This document shows positions 46,094 through 55,445 of a stretch of DNA of 64,000 bases, piece after piece. Below the pieces are notes generated by a model. It ran no database searches. It was not told the origin of the DNA and saw only the letters and a list, made by a program, of their open reading frames with translations. Source of the DNA: JAGLOK01 sp963677605 (GTDB lineage: Bacteria > Bacillota > Clostridia > Christensenellales > UMGS416); assembly GCA_963677605.2 (NCBI GenBank), contig CAXXDX010000006.1, positions 1,178,001 to 1,242,000 on the forward strand, given 5' to 3'. Each line of letters starts with the position of its first letter. The stretch's first letter is position 1. Made by a program: the position numbers and the translations under genes.

Positions 46094-47244
46094 CAGCGCC
46101 GATACCTTGTGTTTCTGTTTCTCTTTTGTGTGATTGCGCGCGCTATTATAAGAAGAGTGATAAACACAAATATTATAGCGAGGATGATTATTACAATATA
46201 TAATACGCTTACAGTGCTTCTTCCTGTTTCCGGCTCAGCAGTTGCAACAGGTGCAGGCGTCGGAGACGGTGTTGCAGTCGCAGGCACAGGCGTTGCAGTT
46301 TCAGGCACCGGTGTCGGTGTTGCAGGCTCGGGAGAAGGCGTTGGTGTTTCGGTTGCCACGACCTCGGGCATGGGAGTGTTTTCCGGCACAGCTTTTAAGC
46401 TTATGGACTCATAAAGCTTAGTGTATCTTCCATCATATTTCGTGCCTTTTACATAATAATCCGCACTAACATGAAAAGTATATTCCGTTGTGGAGTCAAG
46501 CCCTGTTATCTCAAAAGAATGCTCAAAATATGTCGCTTCTCCGACATATCCGTATCCTGAGTCCAGCACCGAAAATCGCACTATCTCGCCTATTGCTCCG
46601 TTGTCAAACTTAATGTGGTCCATCTCGTCCCAGTAGAGTATTATCGTTCCCGTCTGCGGCGAATATCCCGAAAAGTTTTTAAGCGCAATAAGCTGATTTT
46701 CATATTCCTTAGTCACAGCTGGAATAAGGTTTATCGTGCCGAGTGCCGATGATCCGTCGGATACATTAAGGAAATTATAGTCGCACTTAAATGTTTCAAG
46801 CGAAAGCTTTGTGAGGTTTGACGGTATCTCGTCCAGCCTGTTTGCTCTGATATCCAGATGCCGAAGACCGGACATCCCGCCGATATTTGAAGGCAGTCTA
46901 GTTATCCTGTTTCCCGACAAGTCCAGTGACTGAAGAGAAGTTAGCTGCTCTATCGCACGCGGCACCGAGCCAATGTCGTTTAATGATAAATCAATGGATG
47001 TAGCGCCAGTTAAGTATTGTATGCCTTCAATGTCGGATATGCCTTTATTTGAAAGGTTTACGGTTCCCGTTATACCTGCAAGTGCTTCGGACGTAATAGC
47101 ATCTCCGCTGCCAAGCCCAGCAAGCTGACGTAGCGCGCTTGCGAAGTTTGAATCTGGGATGCTTACAGTTCCGGCTAAAGCCGTGCTTCCCAGTGAAAAC
47201 ACAATAACAAATATTAATAAAACGGATAAAATCTTATATCTCAT
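46093..47244 (-). CDS. Leucine-rich-repeat surface protein with Pro/Thr stalk
   Basis: 383 aa: signal peptide (1-24, ending STALAG), LRRs over about 60-170 (SLQSLDLSGNRITRLPSNIG, LRHLDIRANRLDEIPSNLTK), a fibronectin-like segment (TGTIILYWDEMDHIKF, TGLDSTTEYTFHVSADYY), a ~60-residue Pro/Thr/Ala/Glu stalk, one membrane helix and a basic tail (KRNRNTRYRR). The layout is that of a membrane-anchored adhesin or sensor. GGAGAG precedes the ATG. Confidence 0.85.
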   Translation of the reverse strand: MRYKILSVLLIFVIVFSLGSTALAGTVSIPDSNFASALRQLAGLGSGDAITSEALAGITGTVNLSNKGISDIEGIQYLTGATSIDLSLNDIGSVPRAIEQLTSLQSLDLSGNRITRLPSNIGGMSGLRHLDIRANRLDEIPSNLTKLSLETFKCDYNFLNVSDGSSALGTINLIPAVTKEYENQLIALKNFSGYSPQTGTIILYWDEMDHIKFDNGAIGEIVRFSVLDSGYGYVGEATYFEHSFEITGLDSTTEYTFHVSADYYVKGTKYDGRYTKLYESISLKAVPENTPMPEVVATETPTPSPEPATPTPVPETATPVPATATPSPTPAPVATAEPETGRSTVSVLYIVIIILAIIFVFITLLIIARAITQKRNRNTRYRR

Positions 47245-47309
47245 ACAATCTCTCCTTTTAAACGATTTTATTATATAACCTCAGTCAGTGCAACCGCTAG
47301 TAGATAACA

Positions 47310-48479
47310 TCATGCTGTGGTTTCAGGTTTTTCGCCACCGCCCGCTTTTTTGAAAACAACCGCAACAAGAACAATTCCCAAAAAGGCAATAATAGATGTC
47401 GCGGCAAAGCCATAGCTTAAGGGATAGTTTCCTCCAAGCGAGCCGAACACAAAAGGCCCCATAAACATTCCTATGGCGTACAGTGCCTGATAAAGGCCCA
47501 TCGCGCTTCCCCTTCTGAGAACCGGTATCGTTTTAAGCGATATACCCATAAGCAGCGAGAACACAAATCCATTTCCCATTCCGGATATAATCTGCCCAAC
47601 CACAAGCCCCGAGACCGAAGAAAACAAAGCCGTTACGGCGCTTCCCACGCCGTGCAGCAAAAATCCCATGATAAGCACACTCTTTTCCCCGAATCTTTTG
47701 ACAAACCTTCCCGCAAGCATGGCAGAAATCATCGAAAAAAATGTAAACGACGTAGTAATAACACTCTGCAGAAACCCCGTTGCGCCATACCTGAATGCAG
47801 CAAGAGGCACAAAAGACCAGCTTTTGGCAAAGTTTAACCACTGGCACAGTATAGCAAGAAGAGACGCCGCTATAACCCACCTGTTTCCGACAACATATTT
47901 TAGCTCGCGTAATTCTATAGGCTTTCTGTCCACTTTCTTTTCTAATATAAAAAACGAGAAAACAAATCCAATAAGCGCAATAACGGATGTTAAGACAAAG
48001 GTATACTCAGTTCCTAATCCGTCGGATACAGCGCCTCCTAAAAGCATTGCGAGCATCTGGCTCATGTACATTAATGACACCATAGTGCCCATAGCCTTTG
48101 GAAGCTCATCTTTGTCAAAATAGCTGGAATAAAGAACCGTTATCTGAACATATGCGCATGCGGATATTCCGGCGAAAATCCTTCCTGCCAAAAGTCCGCC
48201 AGGAGTCGGCACAAGATACATCACAGCTCCTGCCGTAAATGAAGACACCAAAGCACCTGTTATAAACACTTTTCTTTTTTGGATTCTGTCGGAAAGTATT
48301 CCAAGAGGAAGGCGCAGAATAAACTGCATCAAGCCGTAGCTTCCGGTAATAATCCCTATCATCATAAGCGAAGCATTCAGCCGCTCAGCGTATCCGGAAA
48401 GTATAGAAACATGAGAGTACATCGAAGCCCAGAAAGCAACAGTTACTATATAAAACACAAGTTTGCTTTTTTTATTCAT
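47310..48479 (-). CDS. MFS transporter
   Basis: 389 aa, about 12 hydrophobic segments. The motif-A-like loop LPLGILSDRIQKRKVFITGA lies between helices 2 and 3, with the matching second-half loop GRFVKRFGEKSVLIMGF. Drug-efflux or sugar type cannot be separated. Start is 6 bases past the L,D-transpeptidase stop with only GGAT as ribosome site, so translation is probably coupled. Confidence 0.85.
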   Translation of the reverse strand: MNKKSKLVFYIVTVAFWASMYSHVSILSGYAERLNASLMMIGIITGSYGLMQFILRLPLGILSDRIQKRKVFITGALVSSFTAGAVMYLVPTPGGLLAGRIFAGISACAYVQITVLYSSYFDKDELPKAMGTMVSLMYMSQMLAMLLGGAVSDGLGTEYTFVLTSVIALIGFVFSFFILEKKVDRKPIELRELKYVVGNRWVIAASLLAILCQWLNFAKSWSFVPLAAFRYGATGFLQSVITTSFTFFSMISAMLAGRFVKRFGEKSVLIMGFLLHGVGSAVTALFSSVSGLVVGQIISGMGNGFVFSLLMGISLKTIPVLRRGSAMGLYQALYAIGMFMGPFVFGSLGGNYPLSYGFAATSIIAFLGIVLVAVVFKKAGGGEKPETTA

Positions 48480-48484
48480 CTTTT

Positions 48485-49294
48485 TTATCCGTAAACATCA
48501 GGATCATATTCCCATCCGCCGTCGCTGGGGAAGTTGTCCCAATTAGGGCTCACTGCAGGAACCCGCACCTCGCCCGTAAACGGCTCATGGACAGGCAGAG
48601 TGTCTCCGTCTATAAGCGGAGGCGGCATATACGACTGCAGCAAATCAGGATCCGCTTCGCCGTTAACGATTTCAACATAAGTTCCGCCGATGCAGTTGTC
48701 ATAAACCCATTTCGCATCCTGAGGCATAAGGCGTATGCAGCCGTGCGAATCGGGAAATGTCATCTCAGTATATGTCTCAGTCATCAAGTCATCTTCGCTT
48801 TTGTCTTCAAACATCATTGAGTGAAACAAAAAAGGCTTATAAATGCGAGTGACATATTCGCAGTATCCTCCGCCGAATGTCGAAAAGAACTTCCACCTGT
48901 ATCTGTCATCATCGTTTAGCACCTGAAACAGCATCTTGGTATAATTGTCGCGCTTTCCGGCGGTGCACATGAACTGATTAATAAGCCTTGTATATTCTTG
49001 GTTTTCATCCAAAGCGTAAACAGACACCATCTGGTTATATGTGTCCACGCGAACATACCAAGGCCTTCCGTCATCCGGCGCATATACATGAGGCTCCGGC
49101 ACAGGTGTCGGCTCGGGCGTAGGCTCCGGTGTCGGTTCAGGTGTTGGAGTTTCTGTCGGAACTTGCGATGTTTCTTCCAAAGCCGCAGTCGGTTCGGGTG
49201 CTTGAGTGATGCTCTCAGCTTTAGTACATGCCGAAAAAACAAGACAGATCGCTATTAATATATAAATAATTTTTCTAAAATTCGTTTTAAACAT
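48485..49294 (-). CDS. L,D-transpeptidase lipoprotein (YkuD domain)
   Basis: 269 aa from the ATG at 49,294. Lipobox LVFSAC near residue 20, then a Pro/Thr/Glu repeat stalk (PTETPTPEPTPEPTPEPTPV), then a YkuD domain with FHSMMFED and the catalytic SHGCIRLMPQDAKWVYDN. It would make 3-3 peptidoglycan cross-links or anchor proteins. Neither this ATG nor that at 49,303 has a Shine-Dalgarno; the -10 box overlaps the latter. Confidence 0.9.
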   Translation of the reverse strand: MFKTNFRKIIYILIAICLVFSACTKAESITQAPEPTAALEETSQVPTETPTPEPTPEPTPEPTPVPEPHVYAPDDGRPWYVRVDTYNQMVSVYALDENQEYTRLINQFMCTAGKRDNYTKMLFQVLNDDDRYRWKFFSTFGGGYCEYVTRIYKPFLFHSMMFEDKSEDDLMTETYTEMTFPDSHGCIRLMPQDAKWVYDNCIGGTYVEIVNGEADPDLLQSYMPPPLIDGDTLPVHEPFTGEVRVPAVSPNWDNFPSDGGWEYDPDVYG

Positions 49295-49301
49295 AGCCAA
49301 C

Positions 49302-49331
49302 ATTATAACATTATTTATTCATCATTGACAA
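49302..49331 (-). promoter_or_regulatory. Promoter of the L,D-transpeptidase gene, leaderless geometry
   Basis: Minus-strand TTGTCA, 18-base spacer, TATAAT (49,302-49,307), then GTTGGCT and the ATG at 49,294. It overlaps the divergent promoter of the Eis-like gene. Confidence 0.65.
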
Positions 49332-49353
49332 ACATTAGCATAACAAATATATT
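49325..49353 (+). promoter_or_regulatory. Promoter of the Eis-like gene
   Basis: TTGACA (49,325-49,330), 17-base spacer, TATATT (49,348-49,353), 18 bases before the ATG at 49,372. The two divergent -35 boxes overlap. Confidence 0.75.
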
Positions 49354-49371
49354 GGAAGTCGGAGGGCATTT

Positions 49372-50562
49372 ATGGAATTTCGACACATTACACCTGAAGA
49401 ACAGGAAAGAGCTATATTTATCATATCCCAGTCTTTTTACTATGACTGCGAAAGCGAGTATAAGCTGCTTGAAAAAGGCAAGTTCAGATACGAAGACTTC
49501 TTCGGAGCATTTAACGACGAAGGCGAAATGGTGGCCGTTATACAGCGCGGTCCGTACTATATGTGGCTGGACGGAAAAAGCGTCATGTGCGGAGGCATTG
49601 GAAATGTCGCCACGCTGCCTGAAGCCAGAAGAAGCGGCGCTATCCGCAGACTTATGAAAAACATACACGACGCCATGTTTGAGCAGGGCTATGTGATGGG
49701 TTATCTGTATCCGTTCTCACACCCCTACTATAGGCAGTTCGGATATGAGCTGTGCAATGAAAAGCATCATCTTGAAGCCTCTCCCGAGCCCCTATTAAGC
49801 CTTGATTTTAACGGAAGCGCAAAGCAGTTTGAGCCGGGTGAAGAAGGAACGGATCCAAGCGATATAATCGAGATTTACACTCTCTTTTCACGAAAGTACA
49901 ACATTATGCTGGACAGGGACGCATGGCAGTGGGAGCAGAAGCTTGAGCACGATCCGGTAACAACAAAAACACGCACATATATAATATATAACAACGCCGA
50001 GAAAGCCTGTGCATATTTCACATATGAGCATAACAGGCAGGGCTTTACGGCATCCCTTGAAATAAAGGATATGGCATGGATAGATTACGACTCAATGTAT
50101 CTTCTATTCGCATTCATAGGAAGGCTTTCCGGTAATGTCATAAAAATAGGTTTTGACGTTCCGGCAGAGATTTGTCCGTCATATCTTTTCAGCGAGTCCC
50201 ATTCATATGAACTTAATATAAAGCCAAACGGAATGGCAAGAATAATAAATGCAAAAAAAGCTCTTGAAAATATGATAAAACCCAATGAAAGAGGGATTTT
50301 TAAGATAAAGATTCATGATGAGTTTATGCCGCAGAATGATAAAACTTACAAAGTATCATGGAAAAACGGACATACGGAAGTCACTGAGTTTTCGGGCATC
50401 TGCGACATGGAGTGTTCAATAATGGCGCTTACACAAATGCTTACAGGTTATGTCGGCCTTGATGTGGCTCAGGCAAGAAGGGATGTAACTGTAAAAAGCA
50501 ACGAAGAACTCCTCTTTTTATCATTCCCGAAAAAAATGGTGTGTATTGCAGATTACTTCTGA
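49372..50562 (+). CDS. Eis-like GNAT acetyltransferase
   Basis: 396 aa with GNAT, second GNAT-like and C-terminal SCP2-like regions as in Eis. CGGIGNVATLPEARRSGAIR is the acetyl-CoA loop; YLYPFSHPYYRQFGYELCNE is typical of the family, and the protein ends in MVCIADYF with a terminal Phe whose carboxylate acts in Eis enzymes. Mycobacterial Eis acetylates amines including aminoglycosides; the substrate here is unknown. GGAGGG precedes the ATG. Confidence 0.88.
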   Translation: MEFRHITPEEQERAIFIISQSFYYDCESEYKLLEKGKFRYEDFFGAFNDEGEMVAVIQRGPYYMWLDGKSVMCGGIGNVATLPEARRSGAIRRLMKNIHDAMFEQGYVMGYLYPFSHPYYRQFGYELCNEKHHLEASPEPLLSLDFNGSAKQFEPGEEGTDPSDIIEIYTLFSRKYNIMLDRDAWQWEQKLEHDPVTTKTRTYIIYNNAEKACAYFTYEHNRQGFTASLEIKDMAWIDYDSMYLLFAFIGRLSGNVIKIGFDVPAEICPSYLFSESHSYELNIKPNGMARIINAKKALENMIKPNERGIFKIKIHDEFMPQNDKTYKVSWKNGHTEVTEFSGICDMECSIMALTQMLTGYVGLDVAQARRDVTVKSNEELLFLSFPKKMVCIADYF

Positions 50563-50582
50563 TAAAAGTTAAATCATATACT

Positions 50583-50610
50583 AAAAAAGAAGTCAGCTGA
50601 CTTCTTTTTT
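50583..50610. terminator. Bidirectional terminator
   Basis: Perfect palindrome AAAAAAGAAGTCAGC/GCTGACTTCTTTTTT-type between convergent genes. It overlaps the last codons of the membrane protein on the minus strand. Confidence 0.88.
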
Positions 50611-51156
50611 CTTTGTTATTATACGTATAAAGTAAAGCACTCCGAATATGGCAGCAAGCGCAAAGCTTGCACCGACAAAAACCCACTTTATCATAGTCGC
50701 ATAAGGGGCAAAGTTTGCTGCAAGCATCATCTTCTTCGGATACATGCCTATAACAGTTGCGGTCAATATGTTTTCTGTTAAGTCAAACAAAACAGCAAAA
50801 AACGGCAATATGTTAAAACATCTGAATCTGGATTTTTGAGGCAGATGCGACAAAAACTTAGTAAGTGACGCCACTAGGAAAAAGAGATAGACGGCAGGAA
50901 ACGCAAGATCAAATGTAAATCTAAGCGCAACGTATGCTAGTCTGCCTTCCACGCCGTAATCATCCGCCATATCAAAAAGGTCCTGAGCCTCATAATAAAG
51001 CGATGTATCTGGGGACGGCGCACCGTCAGTTACTTTGTCCATATACCTCGCTGCTATAGGGGCAACCACTGCAATAAACAGCGCAAACAATATAACAGAA
51101 ACGATGAATACTTTGTTTGTAACAATTTTGTACAGCCAGTTAGACAGCTTTTTCAT
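50593..51156 (-). CDS. Four-helix membrane protein, unknown
   Basis: 187 aa. Hydrophobic segments near residues 13-33, 80-100, 118-138 and 150-172, a basic start (KKLSNWLYK) and end (RIITKKKEVS), and an acidic extracytoplasmic loop (APSPDTSLYYEAQDLFDMAD). Not recognised. It follows the HAD phosphatase on the same strand by 11 bases. Confidence 0.7.
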   Translation of the reverse strand: MKKLSNWLYKIVTNKVFIVSVILFALFIAVVAPIAARYMDKVTDGAPSPDTSLYYEAQDLFDMADDYGVEGRLAYVALRFTFDLAFPAVYLFFLVASLTKFLSHLPQKSRFRCFNILPFFAVLFDLTENILTATVIGMYPKKMMLAANFAPYATMIKWVFVGASFALAAIFGVLYFIRIITKKKEVS

Positions 51157-51167
51157 AATATTCCGCC

Positions 51168-51977
51168 TTAAATAAATTCTTTCATCGCACCTAATGATTC
51201 AAACACAAGATGAGGCTTCACACTTGACTCTTCTATATCGCCAAGGCTTGTCTCGCCCGTCAGCACGCAAACCGAAAGTATATCAAAATTCACACCTGTT
51301 GCGATGTCCGTATACAGCCTGTCTCCGCAGATTGCGATTTTGTCTTTGGGAAGGTCTGTCATCTGCATCAGTCCGCGCATAATTTCCTCATACGGTTTCC
51401 CGACAATTATGTCAGGTTCACGGTCGGCAGATGCCTTTATAAACGCTATTATCGCTCCGATATCAGGTATAAATCCCGATTCTGTCGGGCAGTTATAATC
51501 CGGATGTGTCGCGATATACGGAAGACCTTCGCGCACATAATCGCAAACCTTTGTCATCTTCCCATAATCGAGCGTTGTGTCAAAGCCTATAACCACGATG
51601 TCCGGATTGTTGTCGACAACGCTAATCCCATAACGCTCAAACTCAGCTTTTAAATGCTCGTTGCCAAGCAGGAACACTTTTTTGCCTTTATACTCGCGCA
51701 GCACATACTGGCACGTCGCCATACCGGATGTATATACATCCTCGGCTGTCGCGGGACAGCCAAGATTATTTAGCTTTTTTACATAATGGCTTCCGTCGCG
51801 CGATGAATTGTTTGTAAGGAATACAACACGCTTTCCCATGTCAATTGCTTTGTTATAAAAATCCATAGCTCCCGGAATAATGTTCATGTCCAGGTTAAAC
51901 GTCCCATCCATGTCCAGCACAAAGCACTCAACATTTTTAAGAGCATTTAAATAGTTATTCTTATTGGTAAAGTTCAT
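51168..51977 (-). CDS. HAD-IIA phosphatase (NagD/AraL type)
   Basis: About 269 aa. Motif I is FVLDMDGTFNLD (residues 20-31), motif II VVFLTNNSSRDG, a C2 cap follows, then KPYEEIMRGLMQ and motif IV CGDRLYTDIATGVNFDI. It is in the family of sugar-phosphate phosphatases AraL and NagD and of phosphoglycerol phosphatases. The ATG at 51,977 lies inside the 3' end of the dehydrogenase gene (17-base overlap). Confidence 0.9.
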   Translation of the reverse strand: MNFTNKNNYLNALKNVECFVLDMDGTFNLDMNIIPGAMDFYNKAIDMGKRVVFLTNNSSRDGSHYVKKLNNLGCPATAEDVYTSGMATCQYVLREYKGKKVFLLGNEHLKAEFERYGISVVDNNPDIVVIGFDTTLDYGKMTKVCDYVREGLPYIATHPDYNCPTESGFIPDIGAIIAFIKASADREPDIIVGKPYEEIMRGLMQMTDLPKDKIAICGDRLYTDIATGVNFDILSVCVLTGETSLGDIEESSVKPHLVFESLGAMKEFI

Positions 51978-53289
51978 CAATTATCTCCGTCGCGTATTTT
52001 TCAAGATACCCCCAGTTGGCAAGAACTTCGAGTATTGTGGGCCTTGTTCTCAGCATTCTCGCATACATCAGCGCATCAAATATTGCTTCTTTCTTATATC
52101 CCAGATCTTTAGGATGGCTGGGCGCTCCGCATTCCTTCAGCGTCTTTACAAAGCCCTTGCGGAAAGATTTGAACTTTTCAACGTTTTCCTTCATCTCATC
52201 CCAGTGCTTTATAATTCTCGCCTTTGTATCCTTCCATGCATCCGCATCAAGATATATATCGCCTTTGTTTTCAAGTACAGCATCCCAAACTTTTCCGTAC
52301 GCAGCTTTTGCCTTTGCGACAGTTTCCATATTTTCCGGAACCACCCCCTGCGGAGGAGGCGCATCCTCATAAAGCTTCTCATAAAGACGCATAATAATAA
52401 GCGTTGTTATTCCCACAAGCGCACCGTGGTATGCCCCTTCGCGCACACTGTGTCCGTCGCGCATCTCTAGAAAGTGCGCCATGTGGTGTTCCGCTCCCGA
52501 AGCGGGGCGCGAGTTGCCGTGAAGCTGCATGGCGATTCCCGACAGAGTCAGAGCTTCCATCAACCCTTCGGTTGACTCGTATGTACGGGCTTTTATCTCA
52601 TCGGAAAGTTCTATGCATTTTTTAACCGCAGAGTTTGTAAGCCCTCCGATTTCGGTACACATTGCCTCACCGAATCCGATGTTTCCCATAAGCCAGTCCA
52701 TTCCGGCGGTTACTTTCCCGATAATGTCTCCATAGCCTGCAGCAGCAAGCTTAAGCGGTGCTTCAGAGAGTATATCCAAATCGCCGATAACCATCTGCGG
52801 CGTTATTCCGGAATAGGATATCTTCATGCCACCCTTTGTAATGGGAGTAACTCCCGAGGCGAATCCATCCATTGAAGGCGCGGTTGCCACTACAAAGTAC
52901 GGTATTTTCATCCGTGTAGCGCAGAAACGCGTAAGGTCGTTAATGGTTCCCGATCCAACAGCAATCAGCATATCGGGCATTGGTTCAGCCGCCATCATTA
53001 CAGAACCGATTGCCTTTTCATCGGGATGCACAAGCTCGCCGTTTTTAAACATGAAGTAGTCCGCATTGATACCGGCGTCATAAAGCACGGAGATAACTTC
53101 TTTTCCAGCAGCCTCATATGTATTTTCATCGCAAACAACAAATACATGGCGCGGAAGTGCCAGCTCATCCATAAGCGCAGGTATTTTTTTTATCGCATTT
53201 CTCTCAATCAATATCTGGCGGGTAGTCGACGTGTGCGTCTTGCCGCATGTGCAGCTATAAGTGTTATCCAAATATTTTTTTATATCCAA
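51961..53289 (-). CDS. egsA: sn-glycerol-1-phosphate dehydrogenase (AraM/EgsA type)
   Basis: 442 aa. Reduces dihydroxyacetone phosphate to sn-glycerol-1-phosphate. The NAD-binding GSGTINDLTRF, the phosphate region TAPSMDGFASG, and metal ligands in AAAGYGDIIGKVTAGMDWLM, SGAEHHMAHFLEM and REGAYHGALVGITTL follow AraM. TTG start with GAGAGG upstream. In Bacillus, AraM is encoded next to the HAD phosphatase AraL, the same pair seen here, but no arabinose genes are present. Confidence 0.93.
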   Translation of the reverse strand: MDIKKYLDNTYSCTCGKTHTSTTRQILIERNAIKKIPALMDELALPRHVFVVCDENTYEAAGKEVISVLYDAGINADYFMFKNGELVHPDEKAIGSVMMAAEPMPDMLIAVGSGTINDLTRFCATRMKIPYFVVATAPSMDGFASGVTPITKGGMKISYSGITPQMVIGDLDILSEAPLKLAAAGYGDIIGKVTAGMDWLMGNIGFGEAMCTEIGGLTNSAVKKCIELSDEIKARTYESTEGLMEALTLSGIAMQLHGNSRPASGAEHHMAHFLEMRDGHSVREGAYHGALVGITTLIIMRLYEKLYEDAPPPQGVVPENMETVAKAKAAYGKVWDAVLENKGDIYLDADAWKDTKARIIKHWDEMKENVEKFKSFRKGFVKTLKECGAPSHPKDLGYKKEAIFDALMYARMLRTRPTILEVLANWGYLEKYATEIIDELYQ

Positions 53290-53399
53290 AATGTATACCT
53301 CTCTTTGCCATATATCATTATATTAGAACGCAGGCCTTGAGTCTACATAAAATCTCATGATGATATTTAACACCGTATACTGTATAATTTAAAATGTCA

Positions 53400-53427
53400 T
53401 TGGCATAATACAGAAGTTTTTTATAAT
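53400..53427 (+). promoter_or_regulatory. Promoter of hflKC
   Basis: TTGGCA (53,400-53,405), 16-base spacer, TATAAT (53,422-53,427), about 55 bases upstream of the hflK start. Confidence 0.65.
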
Positions 53428-53483
53428 GCCGTTGAAATAATAATGTAAACTTATTTACGCAATATATTTGGAGGTGAAATATT

Positions 53484-54437
53484 TTGAGCAAAAAAAGCAC
53501 AACAGGAATAGTAGTGCTGGTTTTAGTAGCAATAGTTCTTCTTTTATCCGTAACATCTTTTTATAGGATAAAGCAAGGCGAAAATGCAGTCGTTTTGACA
53601 TTCGGAGAAGTGACTTCAACTAAAACTGCAGCAGGTCTATATTGGCATTTGCCTATAGTACAATCGGTAGAAATCGAGTCTACAACAAAAATCCACACAT
53701 TTGAGTATGGATACAGGACAACCCAGACAGGAACATCCACAACTGCAGCGCAGTATTACGATGTCGACGCAGAAGCAATAATGCTTACCGGCGACTCCAG
53801 CATAGTACGCGTTGAAGCCATTTATCAGCTGAGAGTCAACGATGTTGAGAAATTCTTCTATGAAGTTGACGATCCGTTTGACACGCTTCGTTTCGCATTC
53901 GAGACGGTTATACGCAGAAATGTGCAAAACACAACATTGGATGTAGCGCTTCTCAGCAAGAGCGATATTGAAGATGAGGTATCGGAAGACTTCAAGCAGA
54001 TAGTTGAAAACACTTATAACATCGGAATCGATGTCGTTCAGGTTAAAATTCAGAACATCGCAGTTCCGGATGAAGTAAAAGCAGCATACGAAGATGTTAT
54101 TAACGCCAAAAACGAACAGACAAGAAGGCTTGACGAAGGCGAAAAGTATGAAAATGAAGTAGTACCCGCAGCAGAAGCCAAAGCTTACCAGATGATTCAG
54201 GATGCAGAGGCATACAAGGCTGAAACAATCGCGGAAGCACAGGGTGAAGTCGCAGTGTTTAACGCAGTGTATGAAAAGTACATTTTAAGCCCTGAGATTA
54301 CAAGAAAAAGATTGTTCATTGAAACAATTGAAAACATCATGGCAAACGCAGACAAAAAATACATTATAAGCGAAGGCTCGGATGTACTGGAATTCCTCCC
54401 TTTGGAAACCACTGAAGGAGGTGGCACAGGTGAGTAA
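53484..54437 (+). CDS. hflK: HflK-like SPFH/prohibitin protein
   Basis: 317 aa. One N-terminal membrane helix (residues 9-28), then an SPFH domain (RIKQGENAVVLTFGEVTSTK, GLYWHLPIVQSVEIES) and a helical tail rich in Glu/Ala/Lys (EVVPAAEAKAYQMIQDAEAY). In proteobacteria HflKC forms a cage that restrains FtsH; no ftsH is adjacent. TTG start with GGAGGTG upstream. Confidence 0.88.
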   Translation: MSKKSTTGIVVLVLVAIVLLLSVTSFYRIKQGENAVVLTFGEVTSTKTAAGLYWHLPIVQSVEIESTTKIHTFEYGYRTTQTGTSTTAAQYYDVDAEAIMLTGDSSIVRVEAIYQLRVNDVEKFFYEVDDPFDTLRFAFETVIRRNVQNTTLDVALLSKSDIEDEVSEDFKQIVENTYNIGIDVVQVKIQNIAVPDEVKAAYEDVINAKNEQTRRLDEGEKYENEVVPAAEAKAYQMIQDAEAYKAETIAEAQGEVAVFNAVYEKYILSPEITRKRLFIETIENIMANADKKYIISEGSDVLEFLPLETTEGGGTGE

Positions 54438-55431
54438 CACAAATAATACAAACAATACAATAAACATGAATAACCGCATGAAGGCTCAGCAGGCAGCAAA
54501 AGCTGTAAAAACACTTGTTATTATCGGCGTAGCAGTCTTGGTTTTAATAATCGCAGTTTCCGCGGCAACATTCACTGTAAATGAGCATCAGCAGGCAATA
54601 GTAACAAGGTTTGGCGAAATTATAAAAATAGTCGTTGATCCAGAAATATACAGCGGCGAAATGAGTATTGAAGGAATAAAAGTTGTAGAGGGAAAAGGCC
54701 TCTTCTTCAAAGTTCCGTTTATCGACACAGTGGAGCAGTATGACTCGTGGCTTAACACCTATGTTTCAGACAGCGAAGATGTAAACACCGCAGACAAGAA
54801 GCAGTATTTCATCACTATGTTTGCACAATGGAGAATATCTGATCCTGTGAAGTTTAAGGTTACACATGAAAACACAGTGAAAGCAAGCAATTATCTTGAC
54901 AACCTGATTTTCCCGTCAATCATTCAGCGTATTAACAAGCTTGATGCAACGGAGTTTGTTTCGGATAAAGAGATGCTTAATCAGGCATTAACTGAAGCAC
55001 AGGTTGACATCAATGATATAATCGCTGAAGGCGGCATTGAAATACTTGATATGCAGGTTCACAGAACCATACTTCCCAATAACAACCTTGAGTCAACCTA
55101 TCAGCGAATGACTGCAAACCGCGAAAAAGAAGCACAGAAATTCCGTGCCGACGGCGAAAAGCAGTATCAGCAGCTCGTGTCAGCAGCCGACCGCGAAGCA
55201 CGCGAGATTGAAGCCGCAGCGGTTGAAGAAAGCAAACAGATAAAAGGTGCGGGAGACGCAGAAGCACTTGCGATTTACGCAGAAAGCTATAGTGTAGACC
55301 CTGACTTCTACTCATTCTGGCGTTCACTCGAAGCACTTGAGTATTCACTCGGAAGCGGTTCAACTCTGGTTCTTGACCAGTCGCATCCGTTGTGGGGCGA
55401 CCTGCTCGACTGGATAACTCCGGCAGAATAA
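54430..55431 (+). CDS. hflC: HflC-like SPFH/prohibitin protein
   Basis: 333 aa from a GTG at 54,430 that overlaps the hflK stop (GTGAGTAA) and has GAAGGAGG upstream. Asn/Thr-rich start, membrane helix (about 24-46), FTVNEHQQAIVTRFGEIIKI, GLFFKVPFIDTVEQYDSWLN, and a coiled tail (EREAREIEAAAVEESKQIKG-like). Partner of HflK. The preceding in-frame stretch from 54,382 lacks a start with a ribosome site. Confidence 0.88.
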   Translation: MSNTNNTNNTINMNNRMKAQQAAKAVKTLVIIGVAVLVLIIAVSAATFTVNEHQQAIVTRFGEIIKIVVDPEIYSGEMSIEGIKVVEGKGLFFKVPFIDTVEQYDSWLNTYVSDSEDVNTADKKQYFITMFAQWRISDPVKFKVTHENTVKASNYLDNLIFPSIIQRINKLDATEFVSDKEMLNQALTEAQVDINDIIAEGGIEILDMQVHRTILPNNNLESTYQRMTANREKEAQKFRADGEKQYQQLVSAADREAREIEAAAVEESKQIKGAGDAEALAIYAESYSVDPDFYSFWRSLEALEYSLGSGSTLVLDQSHPLWGDLLDWITPAE

Positions 55432-55445
55432 AAAAACATAATAAT

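Noticed and set aside
46210..46390. Tandem nucleotide repeat array
   Set aside because: It is the coding sequence of the Pro/Thr/Ala/Glu stalk of the LRR protein, with imperfect codon-level repetition.
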